A stretch of 41,339 bases of DNA, from the NCBI GenBank assembly GCA_903858815.1, contig CAIOKE010000318.1, positions 1 through 41,339 on the forward strand. Reading direction: 5' to 3'. The notes beneath the pieces are model-generated. The model did not search any database, was not told where the DNA came from, and saw only the letters and a program-made list of their open reading frames with translations. The stretch comes from an uncultured Planctomycetaceae bacterium (GTDB lineage Bacteria; Planctomycetota; Planctomycetia; Planctomycetales; Planctomycetaceae). The position numbers were made by a program, and so were the translations under genes. Below, in pieces: positions 8,512-17,219 of this stretch (the stretch's first letter is position 1; every line of letters starts with the position of its first letter).

Positions 8512-10053
8512 TCAGCGTTCCTTCCGCGGACTACGGTGACCGCCTGCTGCGTAATACCACACGGCACCTGCCGCTATCAGCGCCAGCACCATCACTGTCT
8601 GACCAGGCGCTTCAATCAGCATGCTGATAAACGCGCCCACATACGCCGTCAGCAACAATGCCGGTGTCACCGGATAACCCCATGTCAGATACGGGCGATG
8701 AGCCTGAGGACGAGTGCGACGCAGCACATAAACAGCTGCCACCGCCAGCCCATAAAAAATCAAACCGGCACAGATCACGGAATCTGTCAAAACATCAAAT
8801 GCCGCTTTAATACGCCGTGAGTGAGAAACGCCGGCCTCAGCCTCAACCACCGCCGCAATTGCTGTTTCACCGCCACTTTCCGCTGCTGCCACCTCTATCG
8901 CCACCGCCTCCGGTGGTCGCACGGGTTCTTCCGGAGCGTTCGGGTCCCAGACCGAGAACAGCACCACCAGAAATATCGTCCAGACAGCCTGCAGTACAAT
9001 CGTGTTTGCCGGTGTTCGATAACGAGGATGAATCCGCTGCAGCCACTGTGGCACCAGACCATCACGAGCGATTGCGAGGTAGATTCTGGGCCCCGTAATC
9101 ATGTTCGAATTGGTCGCACCAAATGTCGAAATCATCACCCCAATCGCCGCCACAGTAGCCCCGACCGGCCCAAACATTACTGCAAACACGTCAGCAGCCA
9201 CCGTCTCGCTCTGAGCAAGATGCGACATCGGCAGGACACAGTGATACGCCAGATTGGCCCCCATATACACCAACACGACAAGGCCCAGTCCGATCGCCAT
9301 CGCTCGTGGCACATTCTTCATGGGCTCTCGGATATCCTCCGCCACAGGTCCAAGGTTGATCCAGCCGTCATAGGGCCAGAGCACAGCGACCATCGCCGCT
9401 CCAAGAGCTCTGAAAAATGCCGTCCACGCAACTCCATCATCCGGCAACTGCAGCACGGGTTGCAGATTCGTCGCACTGACGGTGCCACGCAGAAACGGCA
9501 GCACGATTAACCCTGCAAGAAACAGCACCTTACTGACAGTTGCCAGGCTCTGAATCCCGGCCCCGATCCGCGTGCTGCGGTAATTGGCAGCGGAGAGCCC
9601 TACAACAATCGCCAGCGCCAACAACGTCTGCGATGTCGCAGATAAAGCCACCAGTTCATTGAAGTAGACAACCGTTGCGCAAGCCAGCGCCCCCACGGAC
9701 CCCGTTCGCACAACCCAGAATTCTGACCAGCCCCACAAAAATGCAGGCAATCGTCCGAAGGACTCACGAATATAAAGATAAGGACCGCCAGCCTGCGGAA
9801 ACATCGCCCCCAGCTCTGCCAGAGCCAACGCACCACACAGCGTAACCAGCCCCACAAACAACCATGTTCCCATGATCGCCGCAAAGCCGTATTGCGCCAG
9901 CTTGCTGTCAACCGAGCTGACCTTCAGAAAAATGCCCGACCCGATGATCGAGCCGACCACAATCATCGTCGCATCAAACAAACCCAGGACCCGTGGCAAA
10001 CGGTCCGGATCATCACTTGATGCTGAGTCCAACTGCTGCATCCTGTCGTTCAT
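8512..10053 (-). CDS. APC-superfamily amino-acid permease
   Basis: 513 residues from the ATG at 10053, which follows a CAGGGTACAGG ribosome site; the frame is open further with TTG. It shows the APC signature VGSIIGSGIFLKV in the first membrane span and about twelve hydrophobic segments. An Ala/Glu-rich hydrophilic insertion (VAAAESGGET, EAEAGV) lies in a loop of the C-terminal half, which is unusual. It probably imports an amino acid or 5-oxoproline; the pxpBC genes just downstream favour that, but the substrate is inferred. Part of a leftward run that begins with the SDR gene 54 bp upstream. Confidence 0.9.
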   Translation of the reverse strand: MNDRMQQLDSASSDDPDRLPRVLGLFDATMIVVGSIIGSGIFLKVSSVDSKLAQYGFAAIMGTWLFVGLVTLCGALALAELGAMFPQAGGPYLYIRESFGRLPAFLWGWSEFWVVRTGSVGALACATVVYFNELVALSATSQTLLALAIVVGLSAANYRSTRIGAGIQSLATVSKVLFLAGLIVLPFLRGTVSATNLQPVLQLPDDGVAWTAFFRALGAAMVAVLWPYDGWINLGPVAEDIREPMKNVPRAMAIGLGLVVLVYMGANLAYHCVLPMSHLAQSETVAADVFAVMFGPVGATVAAIGVMISTFGATNSNMITGPRIYLAIARDGLVPQWLQRIHPRYRTPANTIVLQAVWTIFLVVLFSVWDPNAPEEPVRPPEAVAIEVAAAESGGETAIAAVVEAEAGVSHSRRIKAAFDVLTDSVICAGLIFYGLAVAAVYVLRRTRPQAHRPYLTWGYPVTPALLLTAYVGAFISMLIEAPGQTVMVLALIAAGAVWYYAAGGHRSPRKER

Positions 10054-10107
10054 CCTGCCTGTACCCTGTTGAGGAAAACTGTCCCGGTTTGCCAACTGCC
10101 GACAAAA

Positions 10108-10896
10108 TCAAAGTTCCTCGCCACCCGATACCGTCAACACTTCCCCCGTCACAAAATCGGCATCCAGCAGATATCCGATCGCCGCCGTCAGATCACTCGG
10201 AGTCCCCGAACGTCGCAGCGGAATCCCCTGTGCTGCACGCTGCTGGTGCCAGTCCGGACGATCCTCCGGAGGCAGGACTGCTCCCGGAGCTACGGCATTG
10301 ACTGTCACCTCTGGTGCCAGCTGCTGAGCCAGCGTTTTTGTGACACTCGCCAACGCCGATTTTGTCGCCGTATAGACCAGATGATCGGCTCCCGGACGAT
10401 GAATTCGCCAGTCCAGAATATTGATGATCCTGCCCATCGCTCCGGATTTCAGCTGCCGCTGAAGCTGCTGCGCCAGAAAGATCGGAGCCAGCAGATTGAC
10501 TGACACATGCTCCGCACAGTGCTCGACGTCAACCTCGGACAGTGTCACATCCCTGAATACCGACGCACTGTTGATCAGCACGCTGACATCGCCAAGACCG
10601 CGAGCCACACTGAAGATGGCTTCGGCAGCTGCCCGCGGGTCCCGCAGATCAGCCGAGACAGCCGCAGCACAGACTCCCAGTGCCTCAATCTCACTGACCA
10701 CCTGGTTCGCGGCATCGGCCGACGCCCCATAATGCACCACGACATTCAAACCACGCCGTGCCAGAAAAATTGCAATCGCCGCCCCCACGCGACGACCAGC
10801 ACCCGTCACCACTGCAACGGATCGAGCGACTGAGGCCGCAGGAACAGCACCAGCACCGCATGCCACGACCGCCACTGCTTCCGGAGTTTGTTCCAT
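10108..10896 (-). CDS. Short-chain dehydrogenase, pteridine-reductase-like
   Basis: 262 residues from the ATG at 10896 (CAGGAT ribosome site). The cofactor motif is TGAGRRVG, with Arg where classical SDRs have Gly. This is typical of pteridine reductase PTR1/FolM-type enzymes that use NADPH. Other motifs are NSAS in place of NNAG, YTATK with the catalytic Tyr and Lys, and NAVAPGAVLPPE. It likely reduces a pterin or folate, or another carbonyl compound. An Ala/Val-rich stretch of about 25 residues precedes the Rossmann fold. It is the first gene of the SDR-permease-pxpBC run, though the functional link is unclear. Confidence 0.85.
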   Translation of the reverse strand: MEQTPEAVAVVACGAGAVPAASVARSVAVVTGAGRRVGAAIAIFLARRGLNVVVHYGASADAANQVVSEIEALGVCAAAVSADLRDPRAAAEAIFSVARGLGDVSVLINSASVFRDVTLSEVDVEHCAEHVSVNLLAPIFLAQQLQRQLKSGAMGRIINILDWRIHRPGADHLVYTATKSALASVTKTLAQQLAPEVTVNAVAPGAVLPPEDRPDWHQQRAAQGIPLRRSGTPSDLTAAIGYLLDADFVTGEVLTVSGGEEL

Positions 10897-11113
10897 ATCC
10901 TGCACCCACCAAATACCGGTCAGCGAACAAACGTTTGCCGGACACCGCAGCATAGCGAAAACACCCCTTTTTCACATCGACAATCCCCACTCAACAGCGG
11001 AAAATTCCAATCACCTGCTGTCTGATCAGGCTCTGCACTGGATTCAGAACAGCGAACTGCGACAATCTCACGCATTCACGTTCACGCCGCAAAAACAACA
11101 CGAGTTGCCGAAT

Positions 11114-11626
11114 ATGACCAGCGAAGTCCCCAAACCCCTGACCGAATTACCAGTCCTTGCCCAGGTGCTGGGACGCATCCCCAGTGGCGTCTTCATCCTC
11201 GCCGTGGCAGGTCCCGCTGGTCGTCGCACCGGCCTGCTTGCCAGCTGGGTCCAACAGGCATCCTTCGCCCCACCTCAGGTCACCATCGCCGTAAATAAAT
11301 CACGCTGGTTCATCGACTGGCTGACGCCCGGAACATCCGTCGTATTGAATCAGGTCCAGAAAGGCGACCCCATCCTGTTCCGGCACTTTGGGAAGGGATT
11401 TGACCCGGAAAGCGATGCCTTTGACGGTGTGGAAAGCCATCCCGGCGAATCCGGGCTGCCCATCCTCAGTGCTGCCATGGCCGCCCTCGAAGGAACCGTC
11501 ACCAGTTGCATGGAGGCCGGCGATCACCGGATTCTCCTGGTAACTCTCACCACGGCACATGCCATCCGGCCACCCGCAGAATTCGATCCGTTTGTGCATG
11601 TTCGTAAAAACGGCCTCAACTACTGA
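11114..11626 (+). CDS. Flavin-reductase-like FMN-binding split-barrel protein
   Basis: 170 residues from the ATG at 11114; a TTG at 11105 is in frame. The pattern LGRIPSGVFILAV, then GLLASWVQQASFAPP and VTIAVNKSRW, matches the flavin reductase-like domain. This domain also occurs at the C-terminus of cyanobacterial flavodiiron proteins. It binds FMN and likely serves as a flavin reductase or electron carrier; the partner is unknown. It lies divergent from the SDR gene and is followed by an unrelated exported protein, so context does not help. Confidence 0.85.
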   Translation: MTSEVPKPLTELPVLAQVLGRIPSGVFILAVAGPAGRRTGLLASWVQQASFAPPQVTIAVNKSRWFIDWLTPGTSVVLNQVQKGDPILFRHFGKGFDPESDAFDGVESHPGESGLPILSAAMAALEGTVTSCMEAGDHRILLVTLTTAHAIRPPAEFDPFVHVRKNGLNY

Positions 11627-11746
11627 GAACTGGTGTTCCGCCGAAACCCGACTCTGATCTAAACTCCCGCTGGCTGTTGCTGCGCGCTGTGCGCACCTGC
11701 TGCTGACAGCAGACCGTGCCCCGGTCTGCAGGGAAAGGAGTCCCCC

Positions 11747-13330
11747 ATGCCTTCACTGCCATGTTTTGTCGCCAGAACCGCAATGCTGGCCGTCTGCTGC
11801 CTATCGCTGCTGACAGATGTTGCTTTTGCCCAGACCACCAGAATCTCGCGATCTGACATCGACCGCAGTCGACCACTGCCCACGGGTGGACTCGGAACGA
11901 GGGAAGAACTGCGACCACTCAGCTCCTCAGCACGCAGTCGCACCTCAGACTACTCAAAAATCGACCGGCGAGCTGTCGCAGCACTGCTCCGCGACGCCCT
12001 CGACGAGTCTGGACGCCTTTACGCCGCTCTTGATGCAGATTATCGAAGAAATCCGCAACTGCGGTCACTGCTGGCCGACCTCGGAAGACTCCGAGCCCAG
12101 ACCAACAGCCTGAATCAGGATCTCGCCGCTGGCGTTGACCTGAATCTCATCGTCGAAGATTTCCGAGCAGCCGACGCCGACTGGCGCATCTTTTCCACTC
12201 GCATGTCCCAGACTCGTGGCCTGAGTACCCCGACACAGCAGAGTTTCGCCCGCGTCGATCAGCTCGACCGACAGATCGGGAAACTGTTCCAGGTCGCACC
12301 CACGCTCGATCGTCGCACACTCCTGCAACAGCTCTCAAGCCTCGAAAACTCCCTGCTGTTCCTTACCGATGAACTGGCCCGAGACCCCGCTGTCTCCACC
12401 CAGATCATCAGTTCAGGACGAAAACTCCAGCAACGCATCTCTCGCGTCGTTACCATGGTCGTTGACGAATACGACTACGAACGAATCGTTAATGAATACA
12501 ACGGTTTTGATCAGTCTCTGGCCGCACTCATGCCGCAACTGACCAGTATCCGTAACCCCTACATCGAACGCACGATCCAGCGCCTGTACACCGCAAATGA
12601 TCTCGTTCACGAACTGCTGTGGATGGAAAACACCACGAGCAAGGCTGAATTAAAACGCATGGCCGATGCACTGATGCAGGACGTCGATCAGTTCTACCTG
12701 CGGACCGGACTCGTGCTGCTGCTGGGATTCAAGGATCCAGCACGGGCGCTCAGCACCGCCTCTGACTTCTACGGCACGGTCCAGAATTTTCACGACCTGC
12801 TGGAGCGGGGTGAAGCAGATAACAAGGTCGCTGAGAGTTACGGCTATGTGGAGGAGGAGGGACGACGGTTCCTTGCCGCTTTCCGCCAGACCAAAAGTCA
12901 GGCTGCCGTCGCGGTGCTGCAGGAAATCGAAGATGACATCGCCACCATTCGACGCGAACTGAATCTTGGGGATTCGGCTCCCGTCAGCCAGCAGAAACTG
13001 CGGACTGTGGCTGCATCTCTCGAAGATCTGGCAGATCAGCTGGACATGGATATCCGACAGTGGCTGAATACCGAACGACCAGCGTACCGTACAGAGGCTA
13101 CAACCGCCTCAACAACATTCCTGAAACGAGCCCAGCAGCTGCATCGCAGGGTCGATACAGAAAGTCGCCCCACTGAACTGCTCCGTGAAGTTGATGCCGT
13201 CTTCGCAGACTGGCAGAACCTTTACAGTATGATGGAACGCTGTCGCACGGCCGATCGCTCAACGCTCGCATGGCGTGCCCGTCTTATCAATGACGTGCTC
13301 GTTGACCTTGATACACAGCTGAGACCATAA
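11747..13330 (+). CDS. Exported helical protein of unknown function
   Basis: 527 residues. The start is well supported by an AAAGGAG ribosome site six bases upstream. A signal peptide is cut after about VAFAQ (residue 29). The mature part is almost entirely helical and polar, with repeated blocks of about 100 residues that resemble each other in pattern (LRxLLxDLxRLRAQ, FRAADADWR, LDRQIGKLF). This suggests tandem helical bundles or coiled coils. I recognise no enzymatic motif. The gene ends 253 bp before glgC. A periplasmic structural protein is possible but not shown. Confidence 0.75.
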   Translation: MPSLPCFVARTAMLAVCCLSLLTDVAFAQTTRISRSDIDRSRPLPTGGLGTREELRPLSSSARSRTSDYSKIDRRAVAALLRDALDESGRLYAALDADYRRNPQLRSLLADLGRLRAQTNSLNQDLAAGVDLNLIVEDFRAADADWRIFSTRMSQTRGLSTPTQQSFARVDQLDRQIGKLFQVAPTLDRRTLLQQLSSLENSLLFLTDELARDPAVSTQIISSGRKLQQRISRVVTMVVDEYDYERIVNEYNGFDQSLAALMPQLTSIRNPYIERTIQRLYTANDLVHELLWMENTTSKAELKRMADALMQDVDQFYLRTGLVLLLGFKDPARALSTASDFYGTVQNFHDLLERGEADNKVAESYGYVEEEGRRFLAAFRQTKSQAAVAVLQEIEDDIATIRRELNLGDSAPVSQQKLRTVAASLEDLADQLDMDIRQWLNTERPAYRTEATTASTTFLKRAQQLHRRVDTESRPTELLREVDAVFADWQNLYSMMERCRTADRSTLAWRARLINDVLVDLDTQLRP

Positions 13331-13502
13331 GCTCCGTTCGCCAGAACAGCACCAGGCACACTTTCCCGGCACACATGCACACATTTCGCACAGGCAGCAG
13401 GGTTCTCGAATTAAAAAACGAGGATTCCCGATCACAGGACTGGCGAAATCCAGCGTTTTTTTGAATACCGCTGCCGCAGATGATGCATTCTCGCGCGGAG
13501 TT

Positions 13503-13518
13503 GGGCACTGTTTGTGCA
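13503..13518 (+). promoter_or_regulatory. Possible sigma-54 promoter ahead of glgC
   Basis: GGGCACTGTTTGTGCA has GG and GC at the exact 12-base sigma-54 spacing, a full GGCAC block and TGCA at -12. It departs from consensus at the G after CAC and the first T of TTGC. Transcription would start about 55 bp before glgC. A chance match cannot be excluded. Confidence 0.3.
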
Positions 13519-13583
13519 GAATGAGTCCACGACCGCACTGATCTGCAACCACCCCATCTGGTGTTCAAACTGGAACTGAAACT

Positions 13584-14885
13584 ATGCTCGACGCTGTCTG
13601 CCTGATTCTTGGCGGCGGAAAAGGAACTCGACTGCTGCCTTTGACTGAATACCGCTCCAAACCTGCGGTACCAGTGGCAGGCAAATACCGCCTGATTGAC
13701 GTGCCTATTTCCAACTGTATCAACAGTAAAATCAGCCGGATCTACGTACTCACCCAGTTCAACTCTGTCAGTCTGCATCGCCACATTCGGCAGACGTACA
13801 ACTTTGACCTGTTCCACAATGGCTTCGTGGAAATCCTTGCTGCCCAGCAGACTCTGGATGGCAACAACTGGTTCCAGGGAACTGCAGATGCCGTCCGGCA
13901 GCAGCTGCGTTTGCTGAAGGAAACTCGCAATCGCTATGTACTGATTCTTTCGGGCGACCAGTTGTATCGGATGAACTTCGGCGAAATGCTGAAGACTCAT
14001 GAAAACGCCAAAGCCGATGTCACAATCTCCACAGTCCCGGTGGACGCGGCCGCAGCCCGTGGATTCGGCATTATGCAATTGGATGACAGTGGCCGAGTCA
14101 CTGGATTCGTCGAGAAGCCAAAAGATGACGCGGCCCTCAGTCAGGTCCGCACTTCCGCTGGCTGGATTGACCAGCGCGGAATCGAATCCCGTGGCCGCGA
14201 ATACCTCGCCAGCATGGGAATTTACCTCTGGAATCGTGAACTACTGGTTCATCTGCTGGAAACCACAACGCATGACGACTTCGGGAAAGACATCTTCCCG
14301 ATGGCCATCCGCCAGCACCGCGTCCAGACCCATCTGTTCGACGGGTACTGGGAAGACATTGGAACGATTCGTGCGTTCTACGACGCCAACCTTGCTCTGG
14401 CCCAGGCTGATCCTCCATTTCGCTTCGCTGACCCTACGGCTCAAATCTTCACACGCCCAAGGTTCCTCCCATCAACCCGGATGGGTTCATGCACAATCCG
14501 CGACAGCCTGATTGCTGATGGCTGCTTCATCGGATCATCAACAGTCCTCGAAAAATGTGTCGTGGGGATGCGGACGCATGTGGGCAGGAATGTCACCATT
14601 CGTAACACTGTGATCATGGGGGCCGACTTTTACCCATCCGGAACCATGAGCAGCAGTGCGGATGCAGAAACCGGTCCGGTCTGGGGAATTGGCAACGGAG
14701 CCTACATTGATGGGGCGTTGCTGGACAAAAACGTCTGCATCGGCAGAAATGTTCGACTTGTGGCCTCTGAGGCCCCCGCTCCCAACTGTGACTTCGGTTC
14801 GGTGGTGGTCCGTGATGGAATTGTCGTCGTCCCCAAAGGCGCGACAATCGAAGACAACTGGAGATTCCCACGCAGTCCAGCCTGA
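13584..14885 (+). CDS. glgC: Glucose-1-phosphate adenylyltransferase
   Basis: 433 residues, normal for the family. It makes ADP-glucose from ATP and glucose 1-phosphate, the first committed step of glycogen synthesis. The N-terminal nucleotidyltransferase domain shows GGGKGTRLLPLTEYRSKPAVP and KYRLIDVPISNC. WFQGTADAVRQ and LSGDQLYRMNF follow, and the VEKPK segment near residue 178 is the sugar-phosphate site. The C-terminal part is the left-handed beta-helix with hexapeptide-like repeats. No glycogen synthase or branching enzyme gene is nearby. The ATG at 13584 is preceded by 253 bp that should hold its promoter. Confidence 0.96.
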   Translation: MLDAVCLILGGGKGTRLLPLTEYRSKPAVPVAGKYRLIDVPISNCINSKISRIYVLTQFNSVSLHRHIRQTYNFDLFHNGFVEILAAQQTLDGNNWFQGTADAVRQQLRLLKETRNRYVLILSGDQLYRMNFGEMLKTHENAKADVTISTVPVDAAAARGFGIMQLDDSGRVTGFVEKPKDDAALSQVRTSAGWIDQRGIESRGREYLASMGIYLWNRELLVHLLETTTHDDFGKDIFPMAIRQHRVQTHLFDGYWEDIGTIRAFYDANLALAQADPPFRFADPTAQIFTRPRFLPSTRMGSCTIRDSLIADGCFIGSSTVLEKCVVGMRTHVGRNVTIRNTVIMGADFYPSGTMSSSADAETGPVWGIGNGAYIDGALLDKNVCIGRNVRLVASEAPAPNCDFGSVVVRDGIVVVPKGATIEDNWRFPRSPA

Positions 14886-15026
14886 TGGCCCCGGGTGTGT
14901 TCAGCCATACCCCCTGCAACTCAGGCAGATGGATTCGGCAATTCCTCGGAATTCTCTGATCCAGCGTCAACGAACTGCGTTGGGCTGGATGCATGATTTG
15001 CACCACCCTAATCCCACTCTTTCGCT

Positions 15027-15040
15027 CGCAGAATTCTGCG
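15027..15040. promoter_or_regulatory. Perfect 14-bp palindrome upstream of the membrane-protein operon
   Basis: CGCAGAATTCTGCG is a perfect palindrome about 125 bp before the start at 15166 and could be an operator for the operon downstream. No regulator gene is adjacent. The rest of the 280-bp gap after glgC shows nothing else I recognise. Confidence 0.3.
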
Positions 15041-15165
15041 TCCCGAATTAAGATGCTGGTTCGAACAGTGGTTTGTTGCCCGATTCTTTCCGGCTCAGGT
15101 CCCGCATGATTGCAGGCCTGACACCCGGTCAATTCCCGTGGAATCCCGCCAAGGAGTCAGACGTC

Positions 15166-16044
15166 ATGAGCGAACCTGTTCCCTCAGAATCGGCCGGTAT
15201 GCTGCCTGTGACACCTCCTGTAACCGAACCACAGCCCCCCGAACTGCCAGATCGAATTTTTCTGGTTTCGTACCCGAAGATCGTCTTCATGTACCCCACC
15301 ATGCTGACATCACTGATCTGCTCGATCGTGATGCTGGTACGCGGAGAAGCTCCGGTCAATCGGGCACAATTCAGGGATTCCGGTGCTCAGCCGGCTGTCA
15401 TGCTGGCTTCCGTGGATGTCGGCAAAGCAGGCACAGACGGATCTGCCCCTTCTGCGCCGGCAGTGGCAGCACCTGCCGCTGGTGACTCGGTTGTACAGCA
15501 CTGGTGTGCACGCATCTTTCTCGCTGTGCTGGCACTCAACCTCGTGGTCCTCTCGTTTGAGTTCCCGCGAACCACATCGCTCACATGGTTCTTCGCGCTG
15601 TCTACAGCGGCCATTGGAATCTGGTTCCTGTTCACAACATACGAAGGCCTGGCTCCGGCCGTTGTCCGAAGCCTGCTGGCGGTGAAACCACTGGCAAACG
15701 CAGCCTTCTACATGATCTTTACGGCGATTCTGCTGCTCCTGTTCGTTGCTGTACTCGTCAGTCGGCGGGTTGATTACTGGGAAGTCCGTGGCAATGAGCT
15801 GCTGCATCATCACGGTCTGCTCAGCAACCTGGAGCGATTCAGTGCTCCCAACCTGCGTATCGACAAGGAAATCACAGACTTGTTTGAATATCTGCTGCTG
15901 CGATCGGGCCGACTGATCATTCACTGCAGCAACGAACGGCGTGCCATAGTCCTGGAAAACGTCCTGAATATCGACCACAAGGAGCGTCAGATTACCCGAC
16001 TCCTCGGGGCTCTGCAGGTCCGCGTCCGCCCGGAAAAGGAATAG
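15166..16044 (+). CDS. Membrane protein with PH-like C-terminal domain
   Basis: 292 residues from the ATG at 15166, supported by AAGGAG nine bases upstream; the frame is open to 15073. A Pro-rich N-terminus is followed by about four membrane segments, the last ending near LLLLFVAVLVSRR. An Ala-rich loop with many small residues lies after the first segment. The C-terminal part (WEVRGNELLHHHGLLSNLERF and later RRAIVLENVLNID) resembles the bacterial PH-like (DUF304/bPH2) fold, but I am not certain. It starts the operon: the cysteine desulfurase begins two bases after its stop. Confidence 0.7.
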   Translation: MSEPVPSESAGMLPVTPPVTEPQPPELPDRIFLVSYPKIVFMYPTMLTSLICSIVMLVRGEAPVNRAQFRDSGAQPAVMLASVDVGKAGTDGSAPSAPAVAAPAAGDSVVQHWCARIFLAVLALNLVVLSFEFPRTTSLTWFFALSTAAIGIWFLFTTYEGLAPAVVRSLLAVKPLANAAFYMIFTAILLLLFVAVLVSRRVDYWEVRGNELLHHHGLLSNLERFSAPNLRIDKEITDLFEYLLLRSGRLIIHCSNERRAIVLENVLNIDHKERQITRLLGALQVRVRPEKE

Positions 16045-16046
16045 CA

Positions 16047-17219
16047 GTGTCGGTGGGTCCGGCTGCGTCCCAGCAGCCCATCTATCTTGATAACAACGCC
16101 ACGACCCGGATTGCCCCGGAGGTCCTGCAGTCAATGCAGGACTGCTGGGAAGCCGGGTTTGCAAATCCCGGCAGTCAGCATGGATTTGGGCGGGCCGCCC
16201 GCACTCGCCTCGAAGATGCACGTGAATCCATCGCGGAAATCCTCGATGCTGATCCGGCCGAACTGATCTTCACCAGCGGCGGCACAGAGGCCATTAATCT
16301 GGCTGTACACGGTCTCACCTGCGGACGTCGCGGAACACTGCTGTTAACTCGTGGCGAACATCCGGCTGTACGTGAGGCCTGCAGTTATGCTGCAGGTTAT
16401 GGACTGCAGCAGCATGAGCTGCCGGTGAATGAGCATGGTCTGCTGTGTGAATCCGAGGCCATTCGTCTTCTTGATGATCAGACCCGACTGGCCTGCCTCA
16501 TCCTTGCCCACAACGAAACGGGTGTGCTGCAGAATCCGTCGGCGTTTTCCTCTGCCTGTCAGGCGCGCAACGTGCCACTGCTGCTCGACGCAGTACAGGC
16601 TGTGGGAAAGGTCCCGGTCAGCTTTCGCCGGCTGGGTGTTGCTGCACTGGCCTTCGGAGCACACAAATTCCATGGTCCCCGAGGTGTCGGAGGTCTGCTG
16701 CTCAGACGCGGTCTGCGATTGACGCCTCTGCTGCATGGTGGCCATCAGGAAGGCGGCCGTCGCCCAGGCACAGAACCAGTCCCGCTGATTGTTGGTATGG
16801 CCCGAGCACTGCAGCTGTGGCAGGCCCACCATGAAGAAACCACCCGACACATCAGCACTCTGCGTGATCAGCTGGAAGACCTGCTGCGACAGAATTGTGA
16901 TCCGGCCAGAATCCACGGCAGGGGCACAGCTCGTCTTCCCAATACCGTCAGCATTGCTTTTCCCGGAGTTTCGGGTGAGGCTCTGCTGGTCAATCTGCAT
17001 ATGGCCGGTGTGGCGTGTTCGCTGGGCAGTACCTGTGCCAGCGGGTCCGCGGAGGCAGCCCCCGCACTGCTGGCGATGGGCATCCCGAACGATGTCTGTC
17101 GATCAACAATCCGCCTGTCACTTTCTCGCATGACGACACCTGACGAGGTCCACAGGGCTGCCTCGATCATTTCGGCCACGGTACAACGACTGCGTTCGAC
17201 CTCTGGAAGTTCCCCATGA
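16047..17219 (+). CDS. Cysteine desulfurase (IscS/NifS family)
   Basis: 390 residues starting at GTG, with AAAAGGA just upstream inside the preceding gene. A PLP enzyme that takes sulfur from cysteine as a persulfide for Fe-S clusters or tRNA thiolation. Motifs are YLDNNATT, NPGSQHGFGR, TSGGTEAIN, EHPAV (His105) and DAVQAVGK. The PLP lysine is K207 in GAHKFHGPRG and the persulfide cysteine is C330 in LGSTCASGS. The short active-site loop suggests a type I NifS/IscS-like enzyme. No iscU, sufE or other partner lies nearby. The next gene starts in the ATGA overlap at 17216-17219. Confidence 0.94.
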   Translation: MSVGPAASQQPIYLDNNATTRIAPEVLQSMQDCWEAGFANPGSQHGFGRAARTRLEDARESIAEILDADPAELIFTSGGTEAINLAVHGLTCGRRGTLLLTRGEHPAVREACSYAAGYGLQQHELPVNEHGLLCESEAIRLLDDQTRLACLILAHNETGVLQNPSAFSSACQARNVPLLLDAVQAVGKVPVSFRRLGVAALAFGAHKFHGPRGVGGLLLRRGLRLTPLLHGGHQEGGRRPGTEPVPLIVGMARALQLWQAHHEETTRHISTLRDQLEDLLRQNCDPARIHGRGTARLPNTVSIAFPGVSGEALLVNLHMAGVACSLGSTCASGSAEAAPALLAMGIPNDVCRSTIRLSLSRMTTPDEVHRAASIISATVQRLRSTSGSSP

